Shown: positions 35,326-44,508 of the stretch, in pieces
Layout: the number at the start of each line of letters is the position of its first letter
How positions within the stretch are numbered: the first letter of the stretch is position 1
Assembly: GCF_047250385.1 (NCBI RefSeq)
Contig: NZ_JBLBVM010000046.1
Coordinates: 1-64,000 of the forward strand
Direction: 5' to 3'
Length of the DNA: 64,000 nucleotides
Source of the DNA: Glaciecola sp047250385
GTDB lineage: Bacteria > Pseudomonadota > Gammaproteobacteria > Enterobacterales > Alteromonadaceae
Translations under genes and position numbers: made by a program
The notes under the pieces: model-generated
Databases searched by the model: none
Seen by the model: only the letters and a program-made list of their open reading frames with translations
What the model was told of the DNA's origin: nothing

Positions 35326-36963
35326 ATGAAAAACTATATTTTTATTTTATTTTTACTGGCGTGCTCATTTTCAAGCCAAGCAGCCGATACCTCCGAACAG
35401 TTTGACGAGCTTCTAAACAAGTTATTTGAGCCAGGTGGGCCCGGCGGAGTTGCTTTAGTGATCAAGGATGGTAAGCCAATTTATCGCAAAGCTTTTGGCA
35501 TGGCAGACTTGGAATTAAATGTCAAAATGACGCCAGACAATATTTTTCGTATTGGATCTATAAGCAAACAATTCACTGCTGTCGCGATTCTAAAGTTAGC
35601 TGAAGAAGGTAAGATTGATTTAAATGCCGACATCACTGAGTACGTAAAGGATTACCCAACTCACGGGTACTCAATCACCATAAAGCATTTGTTAAACCAC
35701 ACTTCAGGCATCAAAAGTTATACAGGAATGCAGAAGTGGGATGCTGAGGAACGAAAAAGAGATTTTACGCCAATTGAACTGATTGATTACTTTAAAAATG
35801 AGCCGATGGATTTTGCGCCCGGAGAGCAGTTCAAGTACAACAATTCAGGTTACGTTTTGTTGGGCCATATCATTGAACTAGTGTCCGGTGATACTTATGC
35901 CAATTACATTGAAAACCACCTTTTCAAACCCTTGGGCCTTAAAAATTCGCACTACGGTTCAACCTCCAAAATAATCAAAAACCGCGCATCAGGTTATGAC
36001 AAGGCGGATGATACCTATAAGAACGCTGATTTTTTAAGTATGACTCAGCCTTATGCTGCAGGCTCACTGCTTTCGACGGTCGATGATGTATACGCATGGT
36101 ATATGGCGATAATGAATGATCAAGTCATTAGTAAAGAAAGCCGAAAGATGGCACATCAAATGGGCGTTCTCAATAATGGCGACAATATAGACTATGGATT
36201 TGGTTGGTTCATTGGCAACATTCAAGGTTCACCTTTGGTTGAACATGGTGGTGGTATTAATGGCTATTTAACTTCCTCATTGCTGCTGCCTAAAGAAGAT
36301 GTGTTTGTAGCGGTATTCTCCAATTGTAATTGTAATTCGCCAGGCGCGGGAACCGCCAATAAAATAGCGGCCATAGCTATTGGAAAGCCTTTCAGTTGGG
36401 ATAAGATTAAGTTAAAAGAGGACGAGTTAAGATCGTATCAAGGGGTGTACGAAAAGAGCGCTGATGATGTTCGAATTTTTACGTTTGAAGATGGACAATT
36501 GTATTCTTTGAGAAGCGGAGGAATGCGCTATAAGATTCATCCATTTGCCAAAGATCAATTCTTCTTTGAAGACGGTGTAGTAAGTTTGAACTTCAATCGA
36601 GATAGTAATGGCGAGCTGAGTTCAGTCACCTTAAAAAGCACGGGACAAGATCAAGTTTGGATGAAAACGGACAAACCTCTTCCTTCAGTGTCTGTAGTTG
36701 ATTTGGACGAGAAAGTATTCAAAACATATATAGGAAAGTATGAATTAGCTCCCAATTTTCATATTAATATCTTCAGTAAAAGTGGCCAAATGTTTGTCGT
36801 AGCTACTGGCCAAGAAGAGGTTGAACTTCTAGCCATAGGTGATAATAAATTGATGCTCAAGAACACAGATATCAAAATAACGATGAATAGCAGTGAGGAT
36901 GGAGTTGTCGATAGCTTGACCTTGCATCAAAATGGTGACCATTTGGCGAAGAAAATAGAGTGA
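35326..36963 (+). CDS. Serine hydrolase, class C beta-lactamase fold, exported
   Basis: 545 residues with a signal peptide (about 1-19, ending SSQAAD). The penicillin-binding / beta-lactamase domain covers about 25-350: S-x-x-K at about 78-81 (GSISKQF), Tyr-x-Asn near 171 (KYNNSGY) and the third motif HGGG at about 307. A beta-rich C-terminal domain (about 375-545) is typical of esterase/peptidase relatives rather than true resistance enzymes. Likely a periplasmic peptidase, esterase or D-amino-acid hydrolase; substrate unknown. Transcribed alone with an AGGGA before the ATG. Confidence 0.9.
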   Translation: MKNYIFILFLLACSFSSQAADTSEQFDELLNKLFEPGGPGGVALVIKDGKPIYRKAFGMADLELNVKMTPDNIFRIGSISKQFTAVAILKLAEEGKIDLNADITEYVKDYPTHGYSITIKHLLNHTSGIKSYTGMQKWDAEERKRDFTPIELIDYFKNEPMDFAPGEQFKYNNSGYVLLGHIIELVSGDTYANYIENHLFKPLGLKNSHYGSTSKIIKNRASGYDKADDTYKNADFLSMTQPYAAGSLLSTVDDVYAWYMAIMNDQVISKESRKMAHQMGVLNNGDNIDYGFGWFIGNIQGSPLVEHGGGINGYLTSSLLLPKEDVFVAVFSNCNCNSPGAGTANKIAAIAIGKPFSWDKIKLKEDELRSYQGVYEKSADDVRIFTFEDGQLYSLRSGGMRYKIHPFAKDQFFFEDGVVSLNFNRDSNGELSSVTLKSTGQDQVWMKTDKPLPSVSVVDLDEKVFKTYIGKYELAPNFHINIFSKSGQMFVVATGQEEVELLAIGDNKLMLKNTDIKITMNSSEDGVVDSLTLHQNGDHLAKKIE

Positions 36964-37036
36964 TTTGAAAAGCGAGTTCTATTCGAAAAAGGTGCGGCCT
37001 TTGTGAGGGGGCCGCTTTAAAAATAGCACCGTTATT

Positions 37037-37117
37037 CTTGCGAAGGCAAGGACCTCCAGCCCTCAACACAGATGGTAAACTGAGGACATTATTGCCTTCG
37101 CAATGTACTGTTCGTTT
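37037..37117. repeat. Dispersed intergenic element, copy near 37 kb
   Basis: CTTGCGAAGGCAAGG plus ACCTCCAGCCCT (37037-37063), TGCCTTCGCA (37094-37103 region) and CTGTTCGTTT (37108-37117), colinear with the copy at 35021-35100. Confidence 0.7.
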
Positions 37118-37172
37118 TAGCCTTTTACTGAATTTATCAGTTTTTGCATCGTAGTCGATAGAAGGAGATTAC

Positions 37173-37309
37173 TGCCTTCGCAGTAATGACGGTAGGCTAA
37201 ATGAACAGTTCTATGCCTTCGCAGTAATGACGGTAGGCTAAATGAACAGTTCTATGCCTTCGCAGTAATGACGGTAGGCTAAACGAACAGTATTGTGCCT
37301 GCGCAGTAA
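37173..37309. repeat. 41-bp tandem repeat, three full units plus a partial
   Basis: Units begin at 37173, 37214, 37255 and 37296, each opening TGCCTTCGCAGTAATGACGG and continuing TAGGCTAAATGAACAGTTCT A or close. The last unit runs into the stop codon of the yghU gene. GGCTAAAYGAAC is the inverse of GTTCGTTTTAGCC at 37110-37122, so a large hairpin can form. Confidence 0.9.
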
Positions 37310-38182
37310 CTACTCACTATCTTCGACTTTATCCTGTGTCTTCGTGTCGAAGTCACTTGCATCATGTCGTTCATGCAATTGACCTGATGGGTCGCCCCAA
37401 GTGCGGTTGACCATTTTAGCTCGTTTTACCTGAGGGCGAGCATCGATGGCTCTGGTCCATCTTTGAACGTTTTTGTAGTCTTCGACTTGCAAGAACTCGC
37501 CAGCTTCATACAACTTACCTAAAGCTAAACCACCGTACCAAGGCCAAATGGCCATATCGGCAATAGTGTACTCATCTCCACTTATGAACTCATTATCTGC
37601 CAACTGACGGTCTAATACGTCCAACTGACGCTTAACTTCCATCGCATAGCGATCGATTGGATATTGATACTTCTCCGGAGCGTACGCATAGAAGTGACCA
37701 AAGCCACCACCAAGCATTGGTGTTGCACCCATTTGCCACATTAGCCATGACATTGTTTCAGCTCGTTTGACTGGGTCTTTAGACAAGAAGGCATCAAACT
37801 TATCTGCTAAATAAAGCAAAATTGAGCCCGACTCAAAAACACGAGTTGGTGTTTTGGTAGTATGGTCAACTAAAGCGGGAATCTTTGAGTTTGGGTTTGC
37901 ACCAACAAAGCCGCTGGTGAATTGTTCGCCTTCCATAATATTGACTAAGAACGCGTCGTACTCTGCGCCTTTTTCGCCTTTTGCTAATAATTCTTCGAGC
38001 ATCATGGTGACTTTGACACCATTGGGTGTAGCAAGTGAGTAAAGTTGCAAAGGATGTTTGCCAACAGGCAATTCTTTTTCTGAAGTAGGGCCAGCAACAG
38101 GTCGATTGATATTTGCGAACTTACCGCCACTTTCGCTATCCCATGTCCATATTTTCGGTGGTGTGTATGTTGGATCTGCCAT
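37310..38182 (-). CDS. yghU: YghU-type glutathione S-transferase / disulfide oxidoreductase
   Basis: 290 residues, near E. coli YghU length. PTYTPPKIWTWDSESGGKFA opens the protein as in YghU/YfcG-related enzymes; LYSLATPNGVKVTMMLEELL is the thioredoxin-like N-terminal domain, and the helical GST domain follows (about 140-265). Uses glutathione for disulfide or peroxide reduction. The stop codon abuts the 41-bp repeats, so the mRNA end may be shaped by them. Single gene. Confidence 0.92.
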   Translation of the reverse strand: MADPTYTPPKIWTWDSESGGKFANINRPVAGPTSEKELPVGKHPLQLYSLATPNGVKVTMMLEELLAKGEKGAEYDAFLVNIMEGEQFTSGFVGANPNSKIPALVDHTTKTPTRVFESGSILLYLADKFDAFLSKDPVKRAETMSWLMWQMGATPMLGGGFGHFYAYAPEKYQYPIDRYAMEVKRQLDVLDRQLADNEFISGDEYTIADMAIWPWYGGLALGKLYEAGEFLQVEDYKNVQRWTRAIDARPQVKRAKMVNRTWGDPSGQLHERHDASDFDTKTQDKVEDSE

Positions 38183-38308
38183 GTTATCTTCCTTTTATTT
38201 GAAAAGCTTCTACGACAAATTTTTCGTAAGTTGTCGACTGAGTTTACTTTTTAGATTTCAATATGTGCTTATAAGAACTTGCTTGCGCGAAAAAGATTTC
38301 AAAAACGC

Positions 38309-38340
38309 AAAAGTCATGTGGTTTAACGCACATGACTTTT
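38309..38340 (-). terminator. Terminator at the end of the methylcitrate operon
   Basis: AAAAGTCATGTG (38309-38320) pairs perfectly with CACATGACTTTT (38329-38340). Read on the minus strand the stem is followed by GCGTTTTTG within a T-rich run, and it lies just past prpF. On the plus strand CTTTTG follows, so it may act in both directions. Confidence 0.8.
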
Positions 38341-38445
38341 CTTTTGCGAAGTCTTAATACGATATCGGGACGCGAATAGCTCAAATCAAGACTCATTCCC
38401 TGCTAACTAGCACAGAGCCTTCGGAAGAGACCAGTGGTAAAGCTA

Positions 38446-39621
38446 TCAATCAATACTCGGTAGACGAACATTTCCTTCCATTAACACTCGAGCACTGCGG
38501 CTCATGCTAACGCGATCAACAACCCAATTACCGTCCTGATTTTCGGCTTTAGCGCCCACTTTTAACGTACCTGAAGGGTGGCCAAACGTCACTGACTCAC
38601 GGTCACCGCCGCCCGCTGCTAAGTTCACCAATGTACCTGGAATAGCAGCAGCCGTGCCGATAGCAACAGCTGCAGTGCCCATCATGGCATGATGTAACTT
38701 ACCCATCGACAAAGCGCGCACATTTAAATCAATATCGGATACTTCAATGTTTTTACCGCTTGAAGACACATACTTTTTTGGCTCTGAGACGAAGGCTATT
38801 TTAGGCGTATGTTGTCTTGCGACTGCTTCATCAGGGTGAACAATTAGCCCCATTTTCACTGCGCCGTGAGCTCGAATCATTTCAAATTTAGCGAGCGCCG
38901 CTTCATCGTTATTTATCGCATCTTGCAGTTCTGTACCAGTGTACCCAAGTTCGTCAGCATTTAAGAATAATGTAGGAATACCAGCATTAATCATCGTGAC
39001 TTTGAATGAACCAATATTCGGCACATCTAAAGTATCAATAAGGTTTCCTGAAGGGAAAATATCACCTTCACCGTCAGCTGGGTCTACAAATTCAATTTTT
39101 ACTTCAGCGGCAGGGAAAGTAACACCATCCAGTTCAAAATCACCGGTTTCTTGCACTTCACCATTGGTAATAGGCACATTCGCAATGATTGTTTTCTTGA
39201 TGTTAGCTTGCCAGATCCTAACAACGGCAATTCCGTTGTCAGGGATGCGCGCTGCATCGACTAAACCATTGCTGATGGCAAAAGAGCCCACAGCAGCAGT
39301 TAAGTTACCGCAGTTACCGCTCCAATCAACAAAGGGCTTATCAATAGCAACTTGACCAAACAAGTAATCAACATCGTGATCTGCTTTATCACTTTTGCTG
39401 AGTAAAACAGTTTTACTCGTGCTTGATGTTGCACCGCCCATACCGTCGGTATGTTTTGCATATGGATCGGGGCTACCGATAACGCGCAACAATAGCTGAT
39501 CACGATAGTCGCCAGCAACTTGGGCTTTTTCAGGTAAATCGCTCACCTTGAAAAAGACACCTTTGCTAGTACCGCCACGCATATACGTAGCAGGTACTTT
39601 CATTTGTGGTTTAAAGCTCAT
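38446..39621 (-). CDS. prpF: 2-methylaconitate cis-trans isomerase
   Basis: 391 residues. PATYMRGGTSKGVFFKVSDL is the family opening; SGNCGNLTAAVGSFAI carries the conserved Cys region. PrpF isomerises 2-methylaconitate and is needed when AcnD replaces PrpD in the methylcitrate cycle. It lies 14 bp after acnD and is the last gene of the operon. Confidence 0.95.
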   Translation of the reverse strand: MSFKPQMKVPATYMRGGTSKGVFFKVSDLPEKAQVAGDYRDQLLLRVIGSPDPYAKHTDGMGGATSSTSKTVLLSKSDKADHDVDYLFGQVAIDKPFVDWSGNCGNLTAAVGSFAISNGLVDAARIPDNGIAVVRIWQANIKKTIIANVPITNGEVQETGDFELDGVTFPAAEVKIEFVDPADGEGDIFPSGNLIDTLDVPNIGSFKVTMINAGIPTLFLNADELGYTGTELQDAINNDEAALAKFEMIRAHGAVKMGLIVHPDEAVARQHTPKIAFVSEPKKYVSSSGKNIEVSDIDLNVRALSMGKLHHAMMGTAAVAIGTAAAIPGTLVNLAAGGGDRESVTFGHPSGTLKVGAKAENQDGNWVVDRVSMSRSARVLMEGNVRLPSID

Positions 39622-39635
39622 TGCTTAGCTCCGTA

Positions 39636-42224
39636 TTAAACTGTGGCTTCTAAAAAGTCTTGTGCAAAGCGCTGTAAAACACCGCCAGCTTCGTAAATAG
39701 AGACTTCTTCAGCAGTATCCAATCGACACTTCATTGGCACTTTCAGTACTTCACCATTCTTGCGAGTGATAACTAGCGTTAGTTTTGAACCCGGAGTCGG
39801 CGTGCCTTCAACGTCAAAGCTTTCTGAACCGTCAATCTCCAAGGTCTTTCTAGTTGTGCCTGCTTCGAATTCAAGTGGCAATACGCCCATACCGATGAGG
39901 TTAGTACGGTGAATGCGCTCAAAACCTTCAGCAGCGATAACTTGAACGCCTGCCAAGCGAACACCTTTTGCAGCCCAATCACGTGAAGAGCCTTGGCCAT
40001 AGTCGGCGCCTGCCACAATGATAAGTGGCTGCTTGCGTTCCATGTAAGTTTCAATCGCTTCCCACATGCGAGTGACTTTGCCTTCTGGCTCAAGCCATGT
40101 GAGTGAACCTTCTTTCATTTTACCGTCAACCACTGCCATTTCGTTCTTTAAACGCGGGTTGGCAAAAGTTGCGCGTTGCGCTGTTAAATGATCACCACGG
40201 TGAGTTGCATAGGAGTTGAAGTCAACTTCAGGCAAGCCCATTTTATGTAAGTATTCACCCGCGGCACTATCCATTTGAATAGCGTTCGATGGAGAAAGGT
40301 GATCAGTTGTGATGTTGTCACCTAGCACAGCCAATGCACGCATGCCTTTCATGCTGCGCTCGCCCGCTAGAGCACCTTCCCAATATGGAGGACGGCGGAT
40401 ATAAGTACTTTGTGGACGCCATTCATATAATGGGTCGTTGTCTTCCCCATAGTCGACAGTCAGGTCGAACATTGGGTTATACACTTTACGGAATTGTTCA
40501 GGTTTCACGCTCGTTTTAATAACCGAATCAATTTCTTCATCCGTTGGCCAGATATCTTTAAGGCGAATATCGTTTCCGTCCGCATCTTTGCCAAGTACGT
40601 CTTTTTCTATATCAAAGCGGATCGTGCCAGCAATAGCATATGCGACAACTAACGGTGGACTTGCTAAAAATGCTTGGTTTGCTTGTGGGTGAATACGGCC
40701 ATCAAAGTTACGGTTACCCGATAAGACAGCAGTTGCGTATAAATCACGCGATTTAATTTCTTCAGCAATTTTTGGATCGAGTGCACCACTCATGCCGTTA
40801 CATGATGTACATGCAAAGGCAACAACGCCAAAACCGAGATTCTCTAGTTCAGGTAATAGCCCAGCTTCTTCTAAGTACAGTTGTACCGCTTTTGAACCTG
40901 GTGCCAATGAACTCTTCACCCAAGGTTTACGCAATAGACCTAGCTTATTCGCATTGCGCGCAATGAGGCCGGCAGCAATCATATTGCGTGGGTTACTGGT
41001 GTTCGTGCAACTGGTAATTGCCGCGATTATAACCGCACCATCAGGCATTTTGCCTTCTTCATTTTCCACGATACCACTGATGCCTTTTGAGGCTAAATCA
41101 GCGGTAGAAACGCGGCTGTGAGGGTTCGACGGACCAGCAATGTTGCGTCCCACAGACGACAAATCAAAACTGAGTACGCGTTCGTATTCAGCTGTCTCTA
41201 AATCGTCAGCCCATAAACCTGTTTCTTTCGCATACTGTTCAACTAACTTAACTTGATCGTCTTCACGACCAGTCAGTGTTAAATAGTCGATAGTTTGTCT
41301 GTCAATGTAGAACATAGCCGCTGTTGCGCCATATTCAGGTGTCATATTAGAAATAGTCGCGCGATCACCCAAAGTTAGGTGTTTGGTACCTTCACCGTAA
41401 AACTCCAAATAAGAAGAAACCACTTTTTGCGCACGCAAGTATTCAGTCAAAGCTAAAACAATATCGGTTGCGGTGATCCCAGGTTGTGGTTTGCCAGTTA
41501 ATTCAACGCCAATGATATCTGGTAATCGCATGTATGAAGCACGACCTAACATCACGCTTTCTGCTTCCAAACCACCAACACCGACTGCAATAACGCCAAG
41601 TGCGTCTACCATCGGTGTATGGCTGTCGGTGCCTACTAAAGTGTCGGGAAATGCGACGCCGTCTCTTGCTTGAATGACTGGCGACATACGTTCCAAGTTA
41701 ATCTGATGTAAGATACCGTTACCTTGAGGGATCACGTCAACATTTTTAAATGCTGTCTTAGTCCAATTAATAAAATGGAAACGGTCTTCGTTACGACGAT
41801 CTTCGATTGCTCTATTTTTTGCAAAAGCATCTTTGTCATTTCCGCCGTACTCTACTGCTAAAGAGTGGTCAACAACGAGTTGAGTAGGCACAACTGGGTT
41901 TACTTGTGCAGGATTGCCACCTTTTGCAGCAATGGCGTCACGTAAACCAGCTAAGTCGACAAGTGCGGTTTGCCCTAGTATGTCATGACATACAACGCGA
42001 GCTGGAAACCAAGGAAAATCTAAATCACGCTTACGTTCAATAATCTGATTAAGGCAATCTTTGAGCATTGCTGGATCGCATTTTCTGACTAAGTTTTCAG
42101 CCAATACTCTTGATGTATAAGGTAAGGTTTCGTATGCACCGGCTTTTAAATCGTTCACGGCTTGTCGTGTATCAAAGTAGTCAAGTTGACTGTTTGGTAG
42201 GGGCTTTCTGTAATCGTAGTTCAT
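39636..42224 (-). CDS. acnD: Fe/S-dependent 2-methylcitrate dehydratase
   Basis: 862 residues, aconitase family. Cluster ligands lie in ITSCTNTSNPRNM and FACTSCNGMSG, and the C-terminal swivel domain carries GADYGQGSSRDWAAKG. AcnD dehydrates 2-methylcitrate, with PrpF completing the step. Together with prpF this is the alternative to prpD. A 161-bp gap with a hairpin separates it from prpC. Confidence 0.95.
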   Translation of the reverse strand: MNYDYRKPLPNSQLDYFDTRQAVNDLKAGAYETLPYTSRVLAENLVRKCDPAMLKDCLNQIIERKRDLDFPWFPARVVCHDILGQTALVDLAGLRDAIAAKGGNPAQVNPVVPTQLVVDHSLAVEYGGNDKDAFAKNRAIEDRRNEDRFHFINWTKTAFKNVDVIPQGNGILHQINLERMSPVIQARDGVAFPDTLVGTDSHTPMVDALGVIAVGVGGLEAESVMLGRASYMRLPDIIGVELTGKPQPGITATDIVLALTEYLRAQKVVSSYLEFYGEGTKHLTLGDRATISNMTPEYGATAAMFYIDRQTIDYLTLTGREDDQVKLVEQYAKETGLWADDLETAEYERVLSFDLSSVGRNIAGPSNPHSRVSTADLASKGISGIVENEEGKMPDGAVIIAAITSCTNTSNPRNMIAAGLIARNANKLGLLRKPWVKSSLAPGSKAVQLYLEEAGLLPELENLGFGVVAFACTSCNGMSGALDPKIAEEIKSRDLYATAVLSGNRNFDGRIHPQANQAFLASPPLVVAYAIAGTIRFDIEKDVLGKDADGNDIRLKDIWPTDEEIDSVIKTSVKPEQFRKVYNPMFDLTVDYGEDNDPLYEWRPQSTYIRRPPYWEGALAGERSMKGMRALAVLGDNITTDHLSPSNAIQMDSAAGEYLHKMGLPEVDFNSYATHRGDHLTAQRATFANPRLKNEMAVVDGKMKEGSLTWLEPEGKVTRMWEAIETYMERKQPLIIVAGADYGQGSSRDWAAKGVRLAGVQVIAAEGFERIHRTNLIGMGVLPLEFEAGTTRKTLEIDGSESFDVEGTPTPGSKLTLVITRKNGEVLKVPMKCRLDTAEEVSIYEAGGVLQRFAQDFLEATV

Positions 42225-42337
42225 GACAAATCCTATGGTTGGTTTGTTATCTTTTGCTTATGAACTCACTGGTGAGTGCGTTTTGATAATACCTCGAAGA
42301 GGAGTTCATTGGCTGTTAACAACTAATGTCTGGCTTG

Positions 42338-42359
42338 CAAGGCTCTCTTACGAGAGCCT
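42338..42359. other. Intercistronic hairpin between prpC and acnD
   Basis: AAGGCTCTC (42338-42346), loop TTAC, GAGAGCCTT (42351-42359). No T-run follows on the minus strand, so it may limit read-through or stabilise the prpC end of the transcript rather than terminate. Confidence 0.5.
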
Positions 42360-42385
42360 TTAATGAGATAAATTATGCGCAACGA

Positions 42386-43507
42386 CTATCTGTTTTCAAT
42401 TGCAACAACAGGACGCAATTCTTCACCGGTGTAGTCTGCCGATGGACGAATAATGCGGTTGTCCGCACGCTGCTCCATTACGTGTGCTGCCCAACCAGTT
42501 AGGCGAGACATTACAAATATAGGTGTAAACAACTTCGTTGGTATTTTCATGAAGTTGTAAGCAGATGCATGGAAGAAATCTGCGTTGCAGAATAAGCCCT
42601 TTTCGCGCTTCATTACTTCTTCACATCTTACTGATGCTGCATAAAGTACTGTATCGCCGACATCTTTAGACAACTTTTCAGACCATGCTTTGATGATATC
42701 GTTGCGTGGGTCAGAATCAGAGTAAATCGCGTGGCCAAAGCCCATGATTTTCTCTTTGCGTTCTAGTTTGCCCATCATTTCTTTTTCTGCATGATCTGCA
42801 GACGTGAATCCTTCAATCATTTCCATTGCTGCTTCATTCGCGCCGCCATGCAATGGTCCGCGAAGTGAACCGATAGCGCCTGTAATGCAAGAATGCATAT
42901 CAGACAAGGTAGAAGCACAAACGCGAGCTGTAAATGTAGATGCATTGAACTCATGCTCTGCATATAGAATAAGAGAAACATGCATCACTTGCTCATGCAA
43001 TTCGTTTGGCTTTTCACCATGCAACATATGTAGGAAATGCGCACCGATTGAATCATCATCCGTTTCAACATCAATGCGTACACCATCATGCGAGAAGCGG
43101 TACCAGTAACAAATGATGCTTGGGAAACAAGCTAACATGCGGTCAGTTACTTGATCTTGCTGAGTGAAGTCAGCTTCCATCTCCAAGTTACCAAGCATAG
43201 AACAACCCGTTCTTAACACGTCCATTGGATGAGCGTCAGCAGGAATGCGTTCTAACACTTCTTTTAGTGCTGTTGGTAGTCCGCGCATACCTTTCAGAGT
43301 TACTTTATATGCATCAAGTTCAGTCTGTGTCGGTAATTTGCCCTTTAGAATTAGGTAAGCAACTTCTTCAAATTGACATTTTTCAGCAAGATCTTTTACG
43401 TCATAACCACGGTAAGTGAGTCCTGAACCTGATTGACCCACTGTTGATAAGGCTGTTTTACCAGCTACTTGACCGCGTAATCCTGCGCCACTAAGTACTT
43501 TTGCCAT
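42386..43507 (-). CDS. prpC: 2-methylcitrate synthase
   Basis: 373 residues, citrate synthase fold. LRGPLHGGANEAAMEMIE and GFGHAIYSDSDPRNDIIKAW are the catalytic segments with the active-site His residues, and TGWAAHVMEQR precedes the C-terminal Arg. The short length and companions mark it as PrpC rather than the TCA-cycle GltA. Condenses propionyl-CoA with oxaloacetate. It lies 33 bp after prpB. Confidence 0.95.
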   Translation of the reverse strand: MAKVLSGAGLRGQVAGKTALSTVGQSGSGLTYRGYDVKDLAEKCQFEEVAYLILKGKLPTQTELDAYKVTLKGMRGLPTALKEVLERIPADAHPMDVLRTGCSMLGNLEMEADFTQQDQVTDRMLACFPSIICYWYRFSHDGVRIDVETDDDSIGAHFLHMLHGEKPNELHEQVMHVSLILYAEHEFNASTFTARVCASTLSDMHSCITGAIGSLRGPLHGGANEAAMEMIEGFTSADHAEKEMMGKLERKEKIMGFGHAIYSDSDPRNDIIKAWSEKLSKDVGDTVLYAASVRCEEVMKREKGLFCNADFFHASAYNFMKIPTKLFTPIFVMSRLTGWAAHVMEQRADNRIIRPSADYTGEELRPVVAIENR

Positions 43508-43540
43508 TTTTTTTGTCTCCGTAAATTCTATCGGTCTAAA

Positions 43541-44419
43541 TTAAAGATTTTTGTTTTCTGCGAACAAAGCGTCTAGCTTTTGCTCATAATCGTGGTAGCC
43601 AAGGTAGTCATATAAATCCATACGAGTTTGCATCGCATCAACTACGGCTTTTTGATCGCCCTTTTCAAGAATGGATGTGTACACCATTTCTGCGGCTTTA
43701 TTCATTGCTCTGAAAGCGCTCAGTGGGTAAAGGACCATTGCAGCACCCCATTCTCCCAATTGCTCTTTGTTCCATAGTTCAGTTTGACCAAACTCGGTTA
43801 TGTTAGCCAAAATAGGAACGTCTAAGGCGTCGGCGAATGCGCGATAATGTTCTTCTGTTTTCACAGCTTCTGCAAAAATACCGTCAGCACCCGCGGCAAC
43901 GTAAGCTTTTGCACGCTCAATAGCAGCCTCAAGGCCTTCTTGAGCGAATGAGTCAGTACGAGCCATGATGAAGAAGTCAGGATCAATGCGAGCGTCAACG
44001 GCCGCTTTTATTCTGTCTACCATTTCTTCAGTGCTAACAATGGCTTTATTCGGTCGGTGACCACAACGTTTTTGAGCAACTTGGTCTTCCATATGCACAG
44101 CAGCTGCGCCTGCTTTTTCCATATCGCGGATCGTTTTTGCGATGTTGAATGCGCCGCCCCAACCAGTGTCTATATCTACTAATAATGGTAAGTCGCAAGC
44201 AGAGGTAATACGGTTAACATCAACGAGTACATCATTCAAAGAAGTCATGCCTAGATCAGGCAAACCGTAAGAAGCATTCGCTACGCCGCCGCCTGAAAGG
44301 TAAATTGCTTGGTGACCGATTTTCTTTGCCATCATTGCTGAGTAAGCATTAATAGTACCTACTATTTGAAGGGGAGTATTGTCAGCAAGTGCCTGACGAA
44401 ATTTTTTACCTGCGCTCAT
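43541..44419 (-). CDS. prpB: 2-methylisocitrate lyase
   Basis: 292 residues, isocitrate lyase superfamily TIM barrel. KRCGHRPNKA is the catalytic loop, LPLLVDIDTGWGGAFN and VHMEDQV are the metal-binding strands. Cleaves 2-methylisocitrate to pyruvate and succinate. First enzyme gene after the regulator; its leader contains 12-bp repeats. Confidence 0.96.
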   Translation of the reverse strand: MSAGKKFRQALADNTPLQIVGTINAYSAMMAKKIGHQAIYLSGGGVANASYGLPDLGMTSLNDVLVDVNRITSACDLPLLVDIDTGWGGAFNIAKTIRDMEKAGAAAVHMEDQVAQKRCGHRPNKAIVSTEEMVDRIKAAVDARIDPDFFIMARTDSFAQEGLEAAIERAKAYVAAGADGIFAEAVKTEEHYRAFADALDVPILANITEFGQTELWNKEQLGEWGAAMVLYPLSAFRAMNKAAEMVYTSILEKGDQKAVVDAMQTRMDLYDYLGYHDYEQKLDALFAENKNL

Positions 44420-44429
44420 GTTTGCCTCG

Positions 44430-44478
44430 TTTATTTATAAGTTTATTTATAAGTTTATTTATCAGTTTCTTTATAAAG
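44430..44478 (-). repeat. 12-bp repeats in the prpB leader
   Basis: TTTATTTATAAG occurs twice exactly (44430-44441 and 44442-44453), then TTTATTTATCAG (44454-44465) and TTTCTTTATAAAG. On the transcript this is a run of CTTATAAATAAA units between the GntR stop and the prpB start, A/U-rich and unstructured. Confidence 0.85.
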
Positions 44479-44508
44479 AAAATGAAAATTAAAAACTGAC
44501 AAGCTATC

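Noticed and set aside
37173..37309. CRISPR-like 41-bp repeat
   Set aside because: Units abut each other with no unique spacers, and modules match other intergenic repeats.
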